A program made the translations under genes and the position numbers. DNA of 64,000 nt from Cyanoderma ruficeps (lineage: Eukaryota; Chordata; Aves; Passeriformes; Timaliidae). Position 1 is the stretch's first letter. The number at the start of each line of letters is the position of its first letter. This document shows, piece by piece, positions 38,601 through 52,782 of this stretch. The notes under the pieces are model-generated. The model worked only from the letters and a program-made list of their open reading frames with translations. It had not been told where the DNA came from and did no database searches. Location: assembly GCA_008694505.1 (NCBI GenBank), contig VZDJ01007755.1, positions 12,129,413 through 12,193,412 of the forward strand. The letters are read 5' to 3'.

Positions 38601-41269
38601 AAGTTCCACCTGCCCTCTCTCCTGTTGTCTTCCTCTGCAAGACAGAAAATGGGGGCTGAAGACTCTTCTGTTCTTCGCATGACACCCTTTGTCTGGATTT
38701 GTACTGCTTTCTCCATAGGAAATGTCATGTGTATTTTGTGAAATACACTGTTGCCCAGAGGAGCTTTGCCAAAACTCAAAGGCATTGGCACGACTCCTGT
38801 ACTTAGCCAGTCCCAATCCTGCCTCTTACATGTGTGTAGCTGCTTGTAATGTGGTGCCAGCCATTGTTGGACATGTGATTTAAATTTGCACTGAGGAAGT
38901 CACTACTGTGCACACACTGTGGTGAACTGTGCAGTCTTGCACTGTGCATCTGTCTTGTATATTGAGACAACTTTCAATTAGTAGTGGTGGAATACCTGAG
39001 TCACTAAATTATTTCATATAATAAAATTCCAAAGGAAAAAATAAAGAGCATGATCAGTATAACTTCTGAAATAGTTTTTGTATGGTGATAACTGCAACCT
39101 AAGACTAAAACACCAAGAGCTATAGAGAAAAGTAACTTCCAAGGATGCTTTCTATCATTAGTCCACCTCAAATGGGATTGCTCAATTGAGTTATGGTTTT
39201 TAATATTTCTTTTAATATTTTAATAATAATTCCTTTAATATTCCTGATGGGGAAAAAAACCCACACCAGGGAGAGCACATTCAAAAATCAACTATTTAGA
39301 ACCTCACTAAAGAACAGTAAGTTTATCTTAAGGGCCACAGGAAAAGATAAATGCTATACCTTTCCATCTGGGCATAGTGGTACAGTCCTTTAGTAGAACA
39401 GTTTCTCTTTCCCCAAGGACTGTGCATCACAGGTAACTAAACTGTAGGTGCAGCTCATCCATGTGTCCTTGTTCAACCAGCAGCACTGGTGACCTCTGAA
39501 AGCTCATATTGCACTTCTGCTACCACAGTGGATAATGAACTGAAAAGCTGGCAGACTATGAACAGTGAGCCCTCTGCTTAGGTACTGCTCCAACAAAAGT
39601 GGTTCTCCAACAGCTCCTTGCAGCAGCCATACAATACCTTTTCCCTATGGATGTTTTCTGTATTGCAGATGATGTTGCAGTAGTGAAAAAAACAAGACTC
39701 AAGTGCTGCACTGTGAAAACACCAACCTTTTATTTAAGGTTAACATACCCTTTCCAGTTTATAGATCATGTGTCATTCTATCAGAAATGCAGAAGTCTGG
39801 GGTTCATTTATCTTTCTTCTACACAATAGCACCTTTTTATTCTGATCTTCTTTTTCCATGTCAGTCTCCTGCTTTCATTTCTTGTTGAACACTGACTGAT
39901 GTCATTTTTGATGCCTGGTGACTACGCTGATGGTGACAGTTCATTTCAGTGTTAATAATCTGAAAGCAAAAGGAACCTACTGCTGTTCTAATCTGAAACT
40001 GAAGCAAGGCTTTCTTTTCTTGGCTCTATATCCTGTGTCAGGAGGACACTTTGAAGATCCTTGAAATGCTGGCAGCTGACTTAACATTTTTATAGGCACT
40101 CTTCAGGTTTCTGCATCACTATTAGCATTCCAGGCAGCACAGATGCCTAACTGGACTCTGTATTACACTCAATTTAACTCAGTTAGACTCTATCAATATT
40201 TCACCACGATCTAAAAAATTTTATTTATAGTTCTTTATCAGAAGTATGAAAAAAATTTATACTGGACTTCAAAGCAAAATCATCATTAATACCTAGACTT
40301 CTGGCAGTGACATGTTCATTACAGTTGCCTGTGCAGGCTAGGAGCACTTTTTCATGTAATTTCAGGGTTTCAGGCCAGAAAATTCTCCTCTGAGACTGAT
40401 GTGCTCTCCATGTAATGATGAGATGATAGACTCATAGCTAAAGCATGAGTGTTCAGCTTGGCTGAAATAGCCAGCTCCAACTGAGCTGCAAATTGAGTAG
40501 TATGTCACACAAGAGTAGGCTTTCTCATTTTTTATACATACTTGATTTAAGTAAGTAAAATGAAGAAAATAATGCAGAGAGCGTGGCAGAGAAAAACATA
40601 GTCTAGATCTGATAACAGAGAGTGGAAAACAACTTAGCAGTTCCCCAGCTGCTCCTTATGAGAGGAGAAATAGTGTGCAAACCCGAGAAGAGCAATTATG
40701 TCCCTCTTGATTTCACTGCTAAGTCCACTCCTGAATTAACAAAACATTTTCCAGTCTAAGGAATATCTGGCATGAGTTCAGTGATATTATTTGAACTTTA
40801 CTTCATGTTTTATTTTAGGCAGCTTGCTCAAATTTGTGTTAAGTACTTCTGGATAAAATCTCAGGTGTCTTTCTGCTGGTCTTAAGTAGACCTCATCCAT
40901 AAATCTAGTGCCTTTTCCTGCAATCTTGTTTTGGAGGACAACTAAACTTAAAGGGGAAGGAATCTGTCCAAAGGTGCAATTATTTTTTTAAATCTATCTG
41001 TACTGATGGTTTTGGACACCAGGTTATGGGACTGTCAATAGATGCATCATTTTAAGGAATACTGTGAATAGCCTGAGAGATGGAAAAATACCCATGGAGA
41101 GATACTGTGTGACAACATAAATATGTATATATGCCTTGAAAGGTTATCAGAAAAGAACTGTTCCCCTTAAATAAAATATTGCTGCGTTATATTTTAAATA
41201 TTTTCCTAAAGAGGCTATAAGATTCTAGCACTCATTTTTCAGGTTTCAGCTATGGGTCCGGTAAACCAT

Positions 41270-41332
41270 GTTGAAATTAACAAAATTAATTTCATAAAAT
41301 TAATTTTATTATTTTTTATTAATAATCTCTCA
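41270..41332 (+). repeat. AT-rich patch with ATTAATTT words
   Basis: More than 60 bases with almost no G or C, built from repeated attaattt and ttattatt words. It is a candidate low-melting or matrix-attachment-like segment; function is not implied. Confidence 0.5.
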
Positions 41333-44300
41333 ACATAAGGACTGGAAATTTCATAGAACTTTATTCAAAATAGTTTTGAGGTAAGAAGGCATGATGCTAC
41401 ATAGCAAACAGGTCACATGGGTTAACATTACTATGTGCAAATCCAGAGGCTCTGGCAAATGCTTTGCTTTTCTTATTGTGAATACTTAAACTCTGCTGAC
41501 TTGACTGAAATTTTGACTTTTGTTCATCTCATTGTAAGAGAAATAATGCTTTCTGGGGAAGTTAGTACCTTTTCTTAGATCAGCTTTTGGGCACAGAAGT
41601 TCTCCTGGTCTTGCCTTACATTGCCTCCATGCTGAGCTTACAGCTGTAAGAGCACATCCTACAATATTAAAAGAAGTCCTTTTACAGGACTATAAATATT
41701 CAATACTTTAGATATGAAAATCAGCCAATGCAAAGGACTACTCTGTGGCTTCATTTGGATTTCAAGCTTAGGAAATTATGTAGGTCTATGAAACTATGAA
41801 TTATGTAGGTGTATTTTCTTTTTGTTCAAGCCTCGCTAGTCTTGAACAGGCTTTATTTTGTGCCATTTATTTAGTAGTAATCCCTACACAAATCTTAGCA
41901 ACTGGAGAGGGGAGAAAGAGTGTGCACTGGAAACCAAAACTGAAGTGAAAACTCACATCCATCATTTGCAGAACTACCATTTCCACTATTGCTAAGCACA
42001 CTGATCAACAGCCTTACTGCAGAATTAAGGGAAGATTTAGCCTACTGTGACATGCCAAAGTAATGTTTAGCTGTCCAGGCTTCCAAGATATTGGCCACAA
42101 AATTAAAAGCTGGATTAAAAACTAGAGTTACTTAAGTGTAATTAAAGCTAATAAAAGATCCAATGTTCTCTCAGAACAATGTGTGTCATCCCAGCAGTTG
42201 GTAGAATTATCACTCATTAAGATTACCTGACATTTCCCGTTACATTACTAGGTGTGCTGTTCGATGATAACTTCATGACCTTCAGCCCACAGGGATTGCA
42301 TTTACTCTTGTCTGTCTCTTCCATTTGTTGACCTGTTCCAGAGATAATTACAACCATTTTCAAGAATGAGGAAAATTTTATCCTGCAAGTGTAGTTTGAT
42401 CCTTAAGTATATTTACCATTCCTTTAAAAAAAAAAATTAAAGCTCTGTGTTTGCTCTTGACAATATAGTGGTGTCATTTATACCAAGGATGTAACACTGG
42501 ATGCACATGCTTACGCAATCAAATATTCTGGTTGCTAAATTCTGGTCTCAGTTTAGAAAAGAGGGGGAAAGTGTTGGGGCTAGAGCCTGGTGAAGGTTGA
42601 CAGGAGCAGTTAAAACAAGGGACAAAGGGAAAGTGACATTATGAGATGAGGCTGGATGAGGAAGTTGAGTGAGCTGAGGCTGGCAGTGTGATGAAAACTG
42701 TCCAGGTGGATTAAAGAACTAGTGGTAGTTACTAGATACTACTAATGAGAAATGTGAATTACTGTAACCAGGAGCTGCTCTGACTAATTATGGAACCTGG
42801 CTTTGCTCCTGTGGGACAAAATTTTTGGGCTTAGGATACTCATGGGAGTCTGAGCACAGAGAGAAAATCTCAAATGGAACCTTCAGTGTATGTAACACTG
42901 ATTAAATACAAACAAGGAAACAAAAGGCCTTGAATTGTTGAAGTTGCTCAGGTATCTGGCATCAAGAGACTTGTTTGGAAAGGAGAGATTAGGATTTGCT
43001 AGGCAAGAGGATTGAAACTGAGATGAAGAGTAGACAATGAGACTGGAGAAGCAAAGAGGATGGGGTGAAGTCTCAGGGATTTTGCAAAGACAGACAACAA
43101 GGTGTACACAACTGGTCCTGGCAACAGTAGATTGTGTCTAAGAAGGGACCAGATTCTGGGCCCTTCAGTGGGAGCCAGGTTTCATGTGGCTTTCCCTCTA
43201 AATACCTTGCTCCATGCAGATGATGATGGCCGCTTACCCTGGCAGCCTCTTCTCTGTGCAAAAATTGAGATGGGCAGAGAACTCCCAGCCCCACAATTCT
43301 CTGTGGATATAGCAAGGTGTCTCCTGATATAACTTCGGAGTTTGTTCCCAGTTAAAAACTTCAGAGTTTTTAAAAATTAATTTACACAAAGAGAAGTTCA
43401 TTATGTTGTTATGGTTGTGGAACTCAAGTACTTTACATATTAGGTAACTCTAGCTTAAGGTTGCCTTTGTTGCCTGAATCTCACCATCTGAAAAGCACTG
43501 ATAAAAGTCCTATCTATCAGGGGTATTGTAAGGATTAATTTGGTATGCTTTGAAAAATGTTATGTGGTTTTATCAGGTTTCTATTTATTTTACTTTTGAT
43601 TTAGAAATTGTAAAATTAAATTAGTGGCATTCAAATGAGAAAAATATATGAAACATTATCTCCTTTCTTCTAAAGCTACTGAGACCTAACAAAAATTTTA
43701 AAGCCTGCTTTGTTTTTCAAGTGAATGATTTTTTTTCCTATGCTGAAAAAGTGGAAGACCATATGCAAATAGGCTTGCCTATTCATTTGAAGACTTATCT
43801 GCATTTGAGTTTTCCTAACCTCAAAGTGGTATTCTAAAAGATGTGTTTATTGACAAGAACAACAAGCAATCCACAGTTTTCAGTTTATCTTATTTAAAAA
43901 GGTAGTATCAAAAAATATGAGGCAAAAATGTGTTTGGCTTTCTGTCTCTTTTCTAATTCATGGGGAAAAAATCACGCTGACATAGGGGCAGTTAAAAGCT
44001 GTTATTCTCAGAGTCATTGATTTGTCATTCTGGGAAGTACTGCATTACTGAAAGCAGTAGCTCTATGTGTGTCCATCTTTGCATTTTTGGAACGTAATAA
44101 TTTACACTCTTTTTGCAGAAGTTTTGTTAGCTGTGTGATGAGCTAGCAATGTCCATGTGAGTTTGCACACACTCCCTGTCGGGATTTATATTTACATGTT
44201 ACCAATGTTAGCCTGTTGCTAACAGGGAAGCCAAGGCAGTAGTACTGCTCTCTCTTAATTGTTCTACACTTTAATTTCTGACACTTGTGTATATAAGGGA

Positions 44301-45816
44301 TCAAAAGTCAACGTAACACAGATTTGCCAGGGCTTTCTATTTCGACAAGCTATTGCTTTTTTGGAGTTATTTTGGAGGTGGTAAAGGAGATGGGGGACAG
44401 AAGGGATAAGTGGCACTGCTAAAGATGCTTCCATGAAAACTGTTTGAAAAGAGCTGTGTGCTGCGCCTCTGTTGGCAGGGGAGCAGGGGGCTGGGAACTG
44501 CCAGTGAGCCTTGCTCTTTGTCCTGACAATCTGCACCACCATCACGTTGCTGTGGATGGTTATTCCTCTGTAAACGATTCATTTGCTGCTCAGAGCATCA
44601 GTCAGAGCAGAGAAGGGTTTCTTCAATATACAGGTTATGCAACAGCTCATGGAAAATTTTCTCAGGATGTACTGTCCTTAGAGGGTTACTAAATTGTGTC
44701 CCTGATTAAAAATAAAATCAAATAAAATTTTTCTATCTGCTTTTTTGTGGAAAAAAAGAGTGTTCTCCCAGTGCAGACCTTGACATAAAACTGAGACATA
44801 AATATCTCCGGTATATATCAAGTTGAGGATCACAGTAAGGATCTCATGCTTCCTCTTTTCAAGCCAACAGATAAGTTTTTATTTTAGCATGCTTTTGTAC
44901 CTAATAAGTATTTTTCCATAATCTGATTTTTAATCATTTTGTAGGTAATTGCTTCTCTTCCAAAATAATTTCAGAAGAGAATTTTAGAGGCATTATTTAT
45001 TTCCTTTGATATATATATACCGAATTAAGATAGTATGAATCAAATTCTGGATGAACAAATGTTTTATCTGCACCTTGGTATACTTCTTATTAAAGGTAAA
45101 TTATAAACAGTTTAAAAATGCTTAGTTAATACTTCAGAAGTTTAGTCTATTGTTATGATGACAACTTTATATGTTCCAGGGAGTCAGGTCAAACATGTCA
45201 CAAAATGGCTAGTTAATTGCTAATGATTGTCTTGAAATGAAAGGATTTTTTAAACAAAAATTTAAATAAATAAGCCTTTTCAGTGTAAATATTATATAGA
45301 GAGAAACAGGAAGTGCTGAATAACTAACACAGAATATTTCAAAAATCTCAATTCTCAGTGGAACAACAATACATTTAATTACTAAGTTACTTTAAAATCA
45401 AAAGCATTTCATTGAAAAGAATGAAGGGAATGAATCTATGAAGAATGAATCTCAGGTATACGAAAGTAAATATGATATTCATATTCTCCATCCCCAAGAA
45501 AAAGAGAGACTGACTATCCTTGGTATGGATGCAAGGAAAAATGGCACAACTTTGCCTTTTGAAGTACAAAACATTTCCAAAAAAATTATTAAATCCCATG
45601 GGAATGTATGAGAGGCAACCCCCTGGGACCAGGCTAATGGTTCATAATCCTACCAGTAGGGCTGATGCCTGAGCCTGCTGAGAAAATGCTTGACAAAAAT
45701 CCTGCCCTATTTCTGCATGTAGTTGTCATGAAGACTGAGATAAACACTTAATTAAGGATCAGATTTAAAGTCCGAAATGTATGGCAATTTATTAATCATT
45801 TAGTGACAGGTGATCG

Positions 45817-46578
45817 GTGTCCTCTTTAAAGAGAGGAGTGATATTTAGAGGAAGCCTCCTTTTGCATAGTGGCCAAGAGTTTAGAGTTCATGTGCAGAAC
45901 CCTGGTCTCAGCATCATCCTCAACTCCTTTAGCCTGCCTGAGAATGCCTTCCCCACTGGAGTGCCCAGACTCCACCTCAGGCCCCATCCCATGGCACATC
46001 ACAGTGTTTTGTAGGGCTATGATTAGTTCTGTACAAAGATCCCCCCTCAGTAGCACAGCTCCAGCCTTGGCTTTCTGACCTCAAAGCTGCCTGTGGATTT
46101 TGTGTTAGGGACTCCCTGGAAGGGAGTTCCCAGGGCACCACTTCTGAGAGGGAACTGAGTCATGCTCCCTTTTCCCGTGCTATCTCTGCAGCCCTGTGAA
46201 TTGTGCATTCCTTCCCGCACAGTGGCACAGCTTCAGCGATGACTCCCACCACAGTTTTGCTTGGAGCCTGGTTGCTAGGAGATAGCAGCCCTGAGTTCAG
46301 GTCCCTTCCTCACCACAGCCAGCAGAGACCCTGCATCCCAATTTTTCCGCCTCTTCACTCTGTACTGCGACAAGTAGCCAGAGCTCTGGTCTCCCACTTC
46401 TTGGCCAAGTGCTCCGGAACATGTGGGCTGGTGTGCACCAAGGTGCGCCAAGAGCCCGTACTGCATCATCCAGCTGGGCTCTGCCTTCAGAGCTTTGCCA
46501 GGAGCTCAGTGCATCTGTTCTGCAAGAGACTTCCAGTTCAGGCTTTGGTGCCCTGACTAGAGGGGCTCTGGAGGACAT
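45817..46578 (+). other. GC-richer intronic island with overlapping ORFs, unidentified
   Basis: Compared with the surrounding intron this stretch is richer in C and G and has few stops in several frames: plus-strand ORFs of 65, 69 and 117 codons and minus-strand ORFs of 76, 64 and 93 codons. It includes an imperfect inverted repeat near 46109-46133 (gggactccctggaagggagt). None of the translations resembles a known protein. A decayed mobile element or a regulatory island are both possible. Confidence 0.3.
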
Positions 46579-48676
46579 GTAAATTCAGGGACAGCAAATC
46601 TGTGGGTTCCAGACAGTGAGGATAAGGAGACCAATCCTGAGACGCTGCTCAGCTATGGGAGTCAGTCCTGTTCGCACTGAGTCCCTTGAACACAGTTTAG
46701 TCCTTGATAGTTTTGCAGAAGTTCTGCTGTTGAGCTCTGTGAAAAAAAATGAGGCTCTGAGTGAGTCTATGGCAGGAAGTATAATTTAGTTTTAGACATA
46801 AGGAGGCAGAACATCTGAGTCTTGAGAGTGTTAAAATTTTGGACGATGAGTTAAGCTATGTTGCCAAGATAGAACCTTACTGTGAATTATGTGATTACCT
46901 TACTATGAATATTCTTTGAGAAAATAATACATTTTCTCTCATAAGAGACATCAATGACCTTTGCAGATAAAAGGTAAATTATATTAAATTTGAATTGCTG
47001 GCAAAAATATGTTGCAATTCTGGCCATTTGTTTAAGATTATTATTACTTAAGAAAATGCTTAGGAGACCACTTTGGCCAACTCTCTAAAAAATGTAAAGT
47101 TTTGCCTTGGCTCATAGTACTGCCCAAGAGGCCCCATTCTTATTGTTTATGCAATTGTCTGATGGTTCAATGTTCTGTATTAAATATTAAAACTTCTGTT
47201 AATAGTGTATATCCCTTCTCCTGAGTTATCTCAGTCGTGCTTCAGGTGAAAGTTTCTTTCACCAATAAATGCCTGCAAGACAGGGACGTCTTCATCTAAA
47301 AAAAGTTAATAGTGTCTTTTTGAGAAGTGGAACCAACAACTGCTGCTAATGCATACAGGATTCACAACCCTTTTTACTTCAACACATAGACTGAACACTG
47401 CTTGAACTATTTGATCTCTCTAAATAAAATGTATAAAAAAAGTTTCAGATATTTTATAGAATTCTTAATAAGTTTGGTATATTTATGAACTATGAAAGGG
47501 TTGTGCAGAGGAGAGATGCATAAAACAAACAAAAATCTTGCACAAAGGGGTGGTAATTTTAGCAGTTAACTACTCTGAAAAGGTCCTTTAAAAACAAAAC
47601 TTCCATACATCCATTTTATTTGGAAACACTGAAATATGTTTTCATCAGATGAGAGTATAAAATCAAACCCATTAAAAAAGTCAAAAAACCAAGAAAATGT
47701 TCAAATACATACAGAGTAAATCAGATTTTGTGTCGCTGAGGTCCCTATGGCAGCGTGAGCAGTCACACACTGATAGTTTTCCTTGTTTCCAGCTACTGAA
47801 ATGCATTAAATCTTCTCTTAATGGTTTTCTTTATTTCACCTGCATCATTAATAAAGTTGCTACTGTGTCATCCTGTGACCATGAGTGGAGGTGAGGTACT
47901 CCAAGCAGTAGATACAGTAAGCACAGATGGGGAAAAAATACACTTTCTCCTGAAACATCTCCTTTCAGGGAAAATGGAAGGGCTATTGTGCTAAAATCTG
48001 TTAAATATTATGCAATCATGAAAGAGGCAAACAGGAAGCATTGGGGAAAACTCATGATGTACAAACAGGCACTGCTCTAACACAGATAACAGTATTCAAG
48101 TCACTTTTGTGGAGGCATCTCTACTTTATAGCCTTTGTGTGGAAGGACACTCACTCAGACTTCCAAACACAGGAATGCAGTTTCATTCCATTCCTCTATT
48201 CCTTCTGTTGTTTCTGAGACTAATACATCAAAACAAGTAGAAGGTGCATTCTGTATTGTTTTATCTTATCAAGGAATGATTCTCTGACTTGTAAGAGTCA
48301 CTCCAGTACTCAGGAAATGGCTATTTCTTATCCTTTCCCACTATTTCTGGACAGAGTTGGAATTTGAAGAAGACTTCAAATTTGAAGTGAGCTCTTCAGG
48401 GTGAGAGGGTACATGTTCTCCTTTGAGAAACAGTATGGTTGGTTTGTGGAACACAAATAAATGAATATTCTTGTATTTTTAGAAAGCCTGTATTCTTGCT
48501 TATTTCCATTGTTTCTTTTATGCTGATATTTGGTCAATCAGAAACATATCTGTGCTTGTTTAACATGCATTATACTTCTGTGAAAGCAGTAGATGTAGAA
48601 TCTTAACAATGGAAAAGACCTTCACATGCAAGTTGAAATGTAACCATAATTCCAAGCCTTTTCTTGTTTTTTGCAG

Positions 48677-48857
48677 GATGAGGCTGCTCCAGCTGACAAG
48701 CAGTGCAAACAGGAGCCAGCCCAGGTCACTTACTCAACATCAGCTGTTTCCAGCACGCAGGAGGTGTTGTACATCAACGGCAACGGGACCTACAGTTACC
48801 ATAGTTACAGAGGGCTCGGAGGTGGGCTGCTAAATCTCAATGATGCTTCTAGCAGTG
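48677..48857 (+). CDS. NOL4: NOL4 coding exon (60 residues plus one base)
   Basis: The exon is bounded by gttttttgcag|GAT and AGT G|gtgagt. It has 181 nt, entering in phase 0 and leaving after one base of a Gly or Asp codon. It encodes DEAAPADKQCKQEP, a Ser/Thr/Val linker, then EVLYINGNGTYSYHSYRG and GLGGGLLNLNDASSS. The CKQE tetrapeptide is a near match to a SUMO acceptor site but lacks the usual large aliphatic residue. The Tyr/Gly-rich stretch is low complexity and likely disordered. DEAAPADKQCKQE distinguishes NOL4 from NOL4L. Phase 1 at the 3' end fits both the 81-nt cassette at 52783 and the terminal exon at 59007. Out-of-frame ORFs at 48609-49058 are shadows. Confidence 0.96.
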
Positions 48858-49185
48858 GTGAGTTTCCTTACAAATTGTGCTGGTGTGTATATGTGCCAAT
48901 GTGTATTTCCCCCTGCTGTACAGAAAGCGAGTCCATGGGGTCCAATATCCATAGGCTTTTATCATATAATGAGCAGGAGCACAATCCTGCAAACAGCTAC
49001 TACTGACCAAAATACTTGCTCCCTGCATGCTAGTCTCTTTCCTGTTTCAGGGGACTAATACACAATGGGGCAAGACTGAACCATAAGCCTCTAACAAAGT
49101 GGAGTAAAAAAATGCCAGATCAGATCTTCAGTTGGTTTGCATAACTTTATAGGACCTTGTCATTACTGTCCGCTCCTGCCCTGAT

Positions 49186-49228
49186 CACAAAATGAGGCCA
49201 CTAGCCTCACAAAATGAGGCCATTAGCC
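49186..49228 (+). repeat. 22-bp tandem duplication
   Basis: The word cacaaaatgaggccactagc at 49186 is repeated head-to-tail from 49208 with one C/T difference (ccactagcc versus ccattagcc). Two copies only. Confidence 0.85.
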
Positions 49229-51200
49229 ATTTTTGGCTCAAGTTTCAAAACACTCAACTCCATATTGTTTAACACAAATGAATTGACATAGATTTGTCAC
49301 ATGGGTCTCACCAGCTACTTTAATTTACTGCAGATAAGGATCTGGCATAACAAGTATTAAATGAGAAATCAGCATTTGTACCCTACATTAAAAATGATAA
49401 GGTAAATATGTGTCACCATGAGATCGTATGTCCCTTTGAAAAAAGCAAGTGGTGTCATTAATTTAGACAACACTCCTTTCTTCTTACATTGGCATGTTTT
49501 TGTAACAAAAAAATAGTAAGCAAATTGTAGTGTTTGTTTGAAATTATCCCTAGTACTGATTTTGTACAAATGCAGAGCAATACCCTTCTGATAAAAAGGG
49601 TATTGTCTCTCTGTCAGAGAAATACAATTACTTTGGAAGCCTGAGGTTTTATTGACTCCCAGGACTGTATTTAAAGAAATGTCTCAGAGGATGGAGAAAT
49701 CCCTGAGGTTTTGCCCTGACTGACCCCTCTCTGGCTGACAAGAGTGGCAGTTCAGGTAGAGGGGCTGAGTTAGGCTAGATGACAACTGCTCAGCTACAGC
49801 ATCTACATTCGGCATGCTCAACAATTTTCAAAATGCTGTCAGCGCTGCAGCCTGCAAGGAGTTTTTGTAATGTGGTGTGCTGGGGACCTTCAGTCACATC
49901 CTCTTCCTCACCCCCTGCCTGCAAAATTCTCAAAGGTCTGTGGATGATTTGTGCTAAGTTTTTTAAAAGTCTTTAAATAGATAATATTTTAGGTGTCAAA
50001 AGTCTTTGACTCAGAGTGAATGATGATTACAATTGTTTCCATACACATGAAGAGCACGTCTGAGGCACTGAATATGGTCTCTGATCAAATATTTTCATAA
50101 TAGGAAGACAAGCTGTGGAAATCTGGGGTTCTTTCGTTAAAATGAACAAGAACACTAAAATTGTCTTTTACATTATGTCCAGAGAGGATCTAAACAGTTC
50201 CCACTGAAAACAGTTGGCATTTGCCCTCTTACCCAACTAAGAGTAGGATTAAGCTCCCCATGTGTTATTTGTCAGCATAAGCCATCAATATTGTCCTGGT
50301 TTATATAATCTTAAACTGTGAGGAATCACAACTGTTTTGTGTACTTGTTTTTCCCTTCAAACTTCTTGTAATAGGATACATTTTCATAACTCCCATTTTG
50401 CAGTGAATTGTGGGGTTTAAGCAAAAGTATTCTATGTCGCTTCAGCATGCAATTTTAAGAAATTATGTACAAATTAAATGCCATCAATTCGTCTTGCCTT
50501 CTGATTAGAAGGAATATCATCTTTGTGCCTTTAACATAGAGGACTCCAGTGTTTTTTTCACAATTAAAGCTCAAGACAGGTTTATATACAGACATATACT
50601 CAAACATTTCTTCTTCCTTGCCTTTCCCTATCTGCTCTGGACAGTTTTATCTGTATGTCGTTTTACTTTGAAAGACCAGTAAGCCATTGCACTTCTCCCA
50701 TATGGTTGTGCACAGTTGGAAATTTGTGCAAAGGTGTCCATCTTCTCCACAGAGATCCTACACAAACCAAAGTACATAAGCTCCAGGAACCAAAAGTCTT
50801 TGTGTGCCAGGACTTGGAAACCAGCTGTTGATGCTGACAGTCTAGTTAGGTTGGTGATTTGTGGTCCACTTGCCTTTTCAGGAAGATCATTAGGAAAGTT
50901 GTGGAAAGGTAACCCTGTCCATTCCTTAGTCTCATTGACACAAAACCAACCAGAAGCCAACCCAATTATCTCTCAGATATAAAGGGTAAATTGCTCTGGC
51001 TCTGGTAGCTGGTTTCCCTACAGGAGCAGTGGGAGGAGTTGGAAGCCAGTGAGATCTGTCAGTCCTCTCTGATGTGTCCACTGGTGGACAAGAGGAGTGG
51101 TTGGAGTTGCAGCTGACAGGGGTCACTGCCGTTGTGGCACACCTCACAGGACCCTTTTTTGCAGTCATTGCGCTGTTTCAAGGACTCTTGTTCCAAACAT

Positions 51201-51232
51201 ATGCAAGGCTGTTAAAATGCAAGGCTGTTAAA
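51201..51232 (+). repeat. 16-bp perfect tandem duplication
   Basis: atgcaaggctgttaaa occurs twice back to back, followed by atgg. This is a short replication-slippage type duplication. Confidence 0.9.
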
Positions 51233-52782
51233 ATGGTTAATGAGATACTTCTCTGGAGAACAGGATATTTACTTGTGAATTGTTTTCAGGAGCTAAGAAC
51301 TAATTTAAAAATGCAATTCCTTTTCAATATATAGTAACCTATCAAATGTTCTTGTCACATTTACAGATGTTCTCCTGGTGTAAAAACAAATATGCACCTC
51401 AGTCAGAATGTGTGTATAAATAAATATGGTCTGGTTTTTGTATTTGCTAAAAGAGAACAAAAGGAAGTTGCAATAGCTGCAATAGCTATCTAAAACTCAC
51501 TGCTTGATTACCTATTTCTGGACCTTCCCCCACAGTAATATAATAATTAATGTCCAATTAACTCTCTGTCTAGTAGTCCAGCTGATGTATGTATTTGGTA
51601 TTCTGTGACTCATTTAATTTGGCTATTTCCTCCATATAAAGTTCATCCCTACTCTGACCTTACAGACTTAGCTATCTGTTAGCCCAACTGTTTGGTAGCT
51701 CTGGCTCAGGGACCTCTCTCTGCCTGCTGTTGCAGTGCTTCCCTCCACATGGGGAGGTCTGTCCTTACACATGGCTAATTACAGAGCCATAATTAGCTCC
51801 TCACACAACTGCATGGGGCAAGCCTTCATGAAACTGCTGAATATGAGTGAACAGAAGGTAGCAGCTTGTGCAATGACCCCTCCTTTATTATGGGCTGGCA
51901 AAAAACACAGAAGGAAAAGGCTTGGTCTTACAGCACCAAGATGTCTCTTCCTCCTCCTTTTAAACTTTTTAGGCCAATCCAGCTTGGATGGAAACATTCA
52001 CCAAACAATCTGTGGGTTGACAGTCTTTGTCAGCATGTACATGGGCTGGAGAGAAGCCTTTGGTCTTGTTGTGTTTGATTAATTTCAATGGTAAAGGAGA
52101 GCTACTCTTTGAGAAGGGTGGATTTCCACAGCTGTCTTTTTTTAAGGCTAGTGCAGTTCCTGTTACAGAGCTGAATGGAGAACCTCTAAGATGCAATAGC
52201 TCAGTGAATGTAAACAAATTTGCCTGCCAGCTCTTAGCCAGCCACAAAGGCTTCAGCTGCCCTCCTCTATGATTCCTGGACTGAGCTCGGTAAAATGTCC
52301 AGCTTGACGGCAGGAGGGTGAGGACAGGAGATAATATTGGGAGCAAAATCTCTTGATACCACCAGGAGCTGTCAAGTCCCTGCATGTAGCCTGAGCATCT
52401 CCTGAGGCAGTGGGATTAGCTTGTCTCCCCATGTATTTCAGTCCAATAGGTTGCTGTCTGCAGTCTCCTGATGACTGTCAGCACTCTCCGAAGTCATGTT
52501 GGACTCCTTGGAGTCATGGTCTTCGCAGCTGCTTCATTTCCTCAATTCCATTTTCTCTAAGAGTAGTGGAATGTGTTTCTACTGCCCATAGCTGGGTTGC
52601 CTAGAGGTGATCTGGGACTGTTTCTTCTGCATCATTGTCTGGTTTTCTAGCCAGAAATGTCAGTCAGTTCATTTTGTGTGTATAAAAAGAGGGTGTTTCA
52701 GACTCAGTGTTGGGCTGGCCATGCAGGATATGCTCTCATGTCACAGTAAGACAAAGTGTTGTGTCTCCATTTCTCTCCACAG

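Larger units (their letters stand above)
25888..48676 (+). other. NOL4: Large intron of NOL4 (22.8 kb)
   Basis: The donor is gtactg and the acceptor is cttgttttttgcag. Listed separately: T-runs (26865-26897), direct repeat copies (27379-27512, 29411-29544), an A/G run (28279-28312), CR1 fragments (28645-28770, 32255-32678) and a cluster of overlapping ORFs (45817-46578). An AT-only-like patch lies at 41270-41332. Between these I see unique-looking AT-rich DNA without exons, tRNA or other RNA genes. ORFs of 90-119 codons (for example 36024-36377 and 37671-38030) show no recognisable domain. Confidence 0.85.
48858..52782 (+). other. NOL4: Intron of NOL4 upstream of the cassette exon (3.9 kb)
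   Basis: The donor is gtgagt and the acceptor is ccatttctctccacag. It holds a 22-bp tandem duplication (49186-49228) and a 16-bp tandem duplication (51201-51232). Between 50.6 and 52.4 kb there is a run of overlapping ORFs on both strands, in GC-richer sequence, that I cannot assign. No other exon or repeat family was recognised. Confidence 0.8.
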
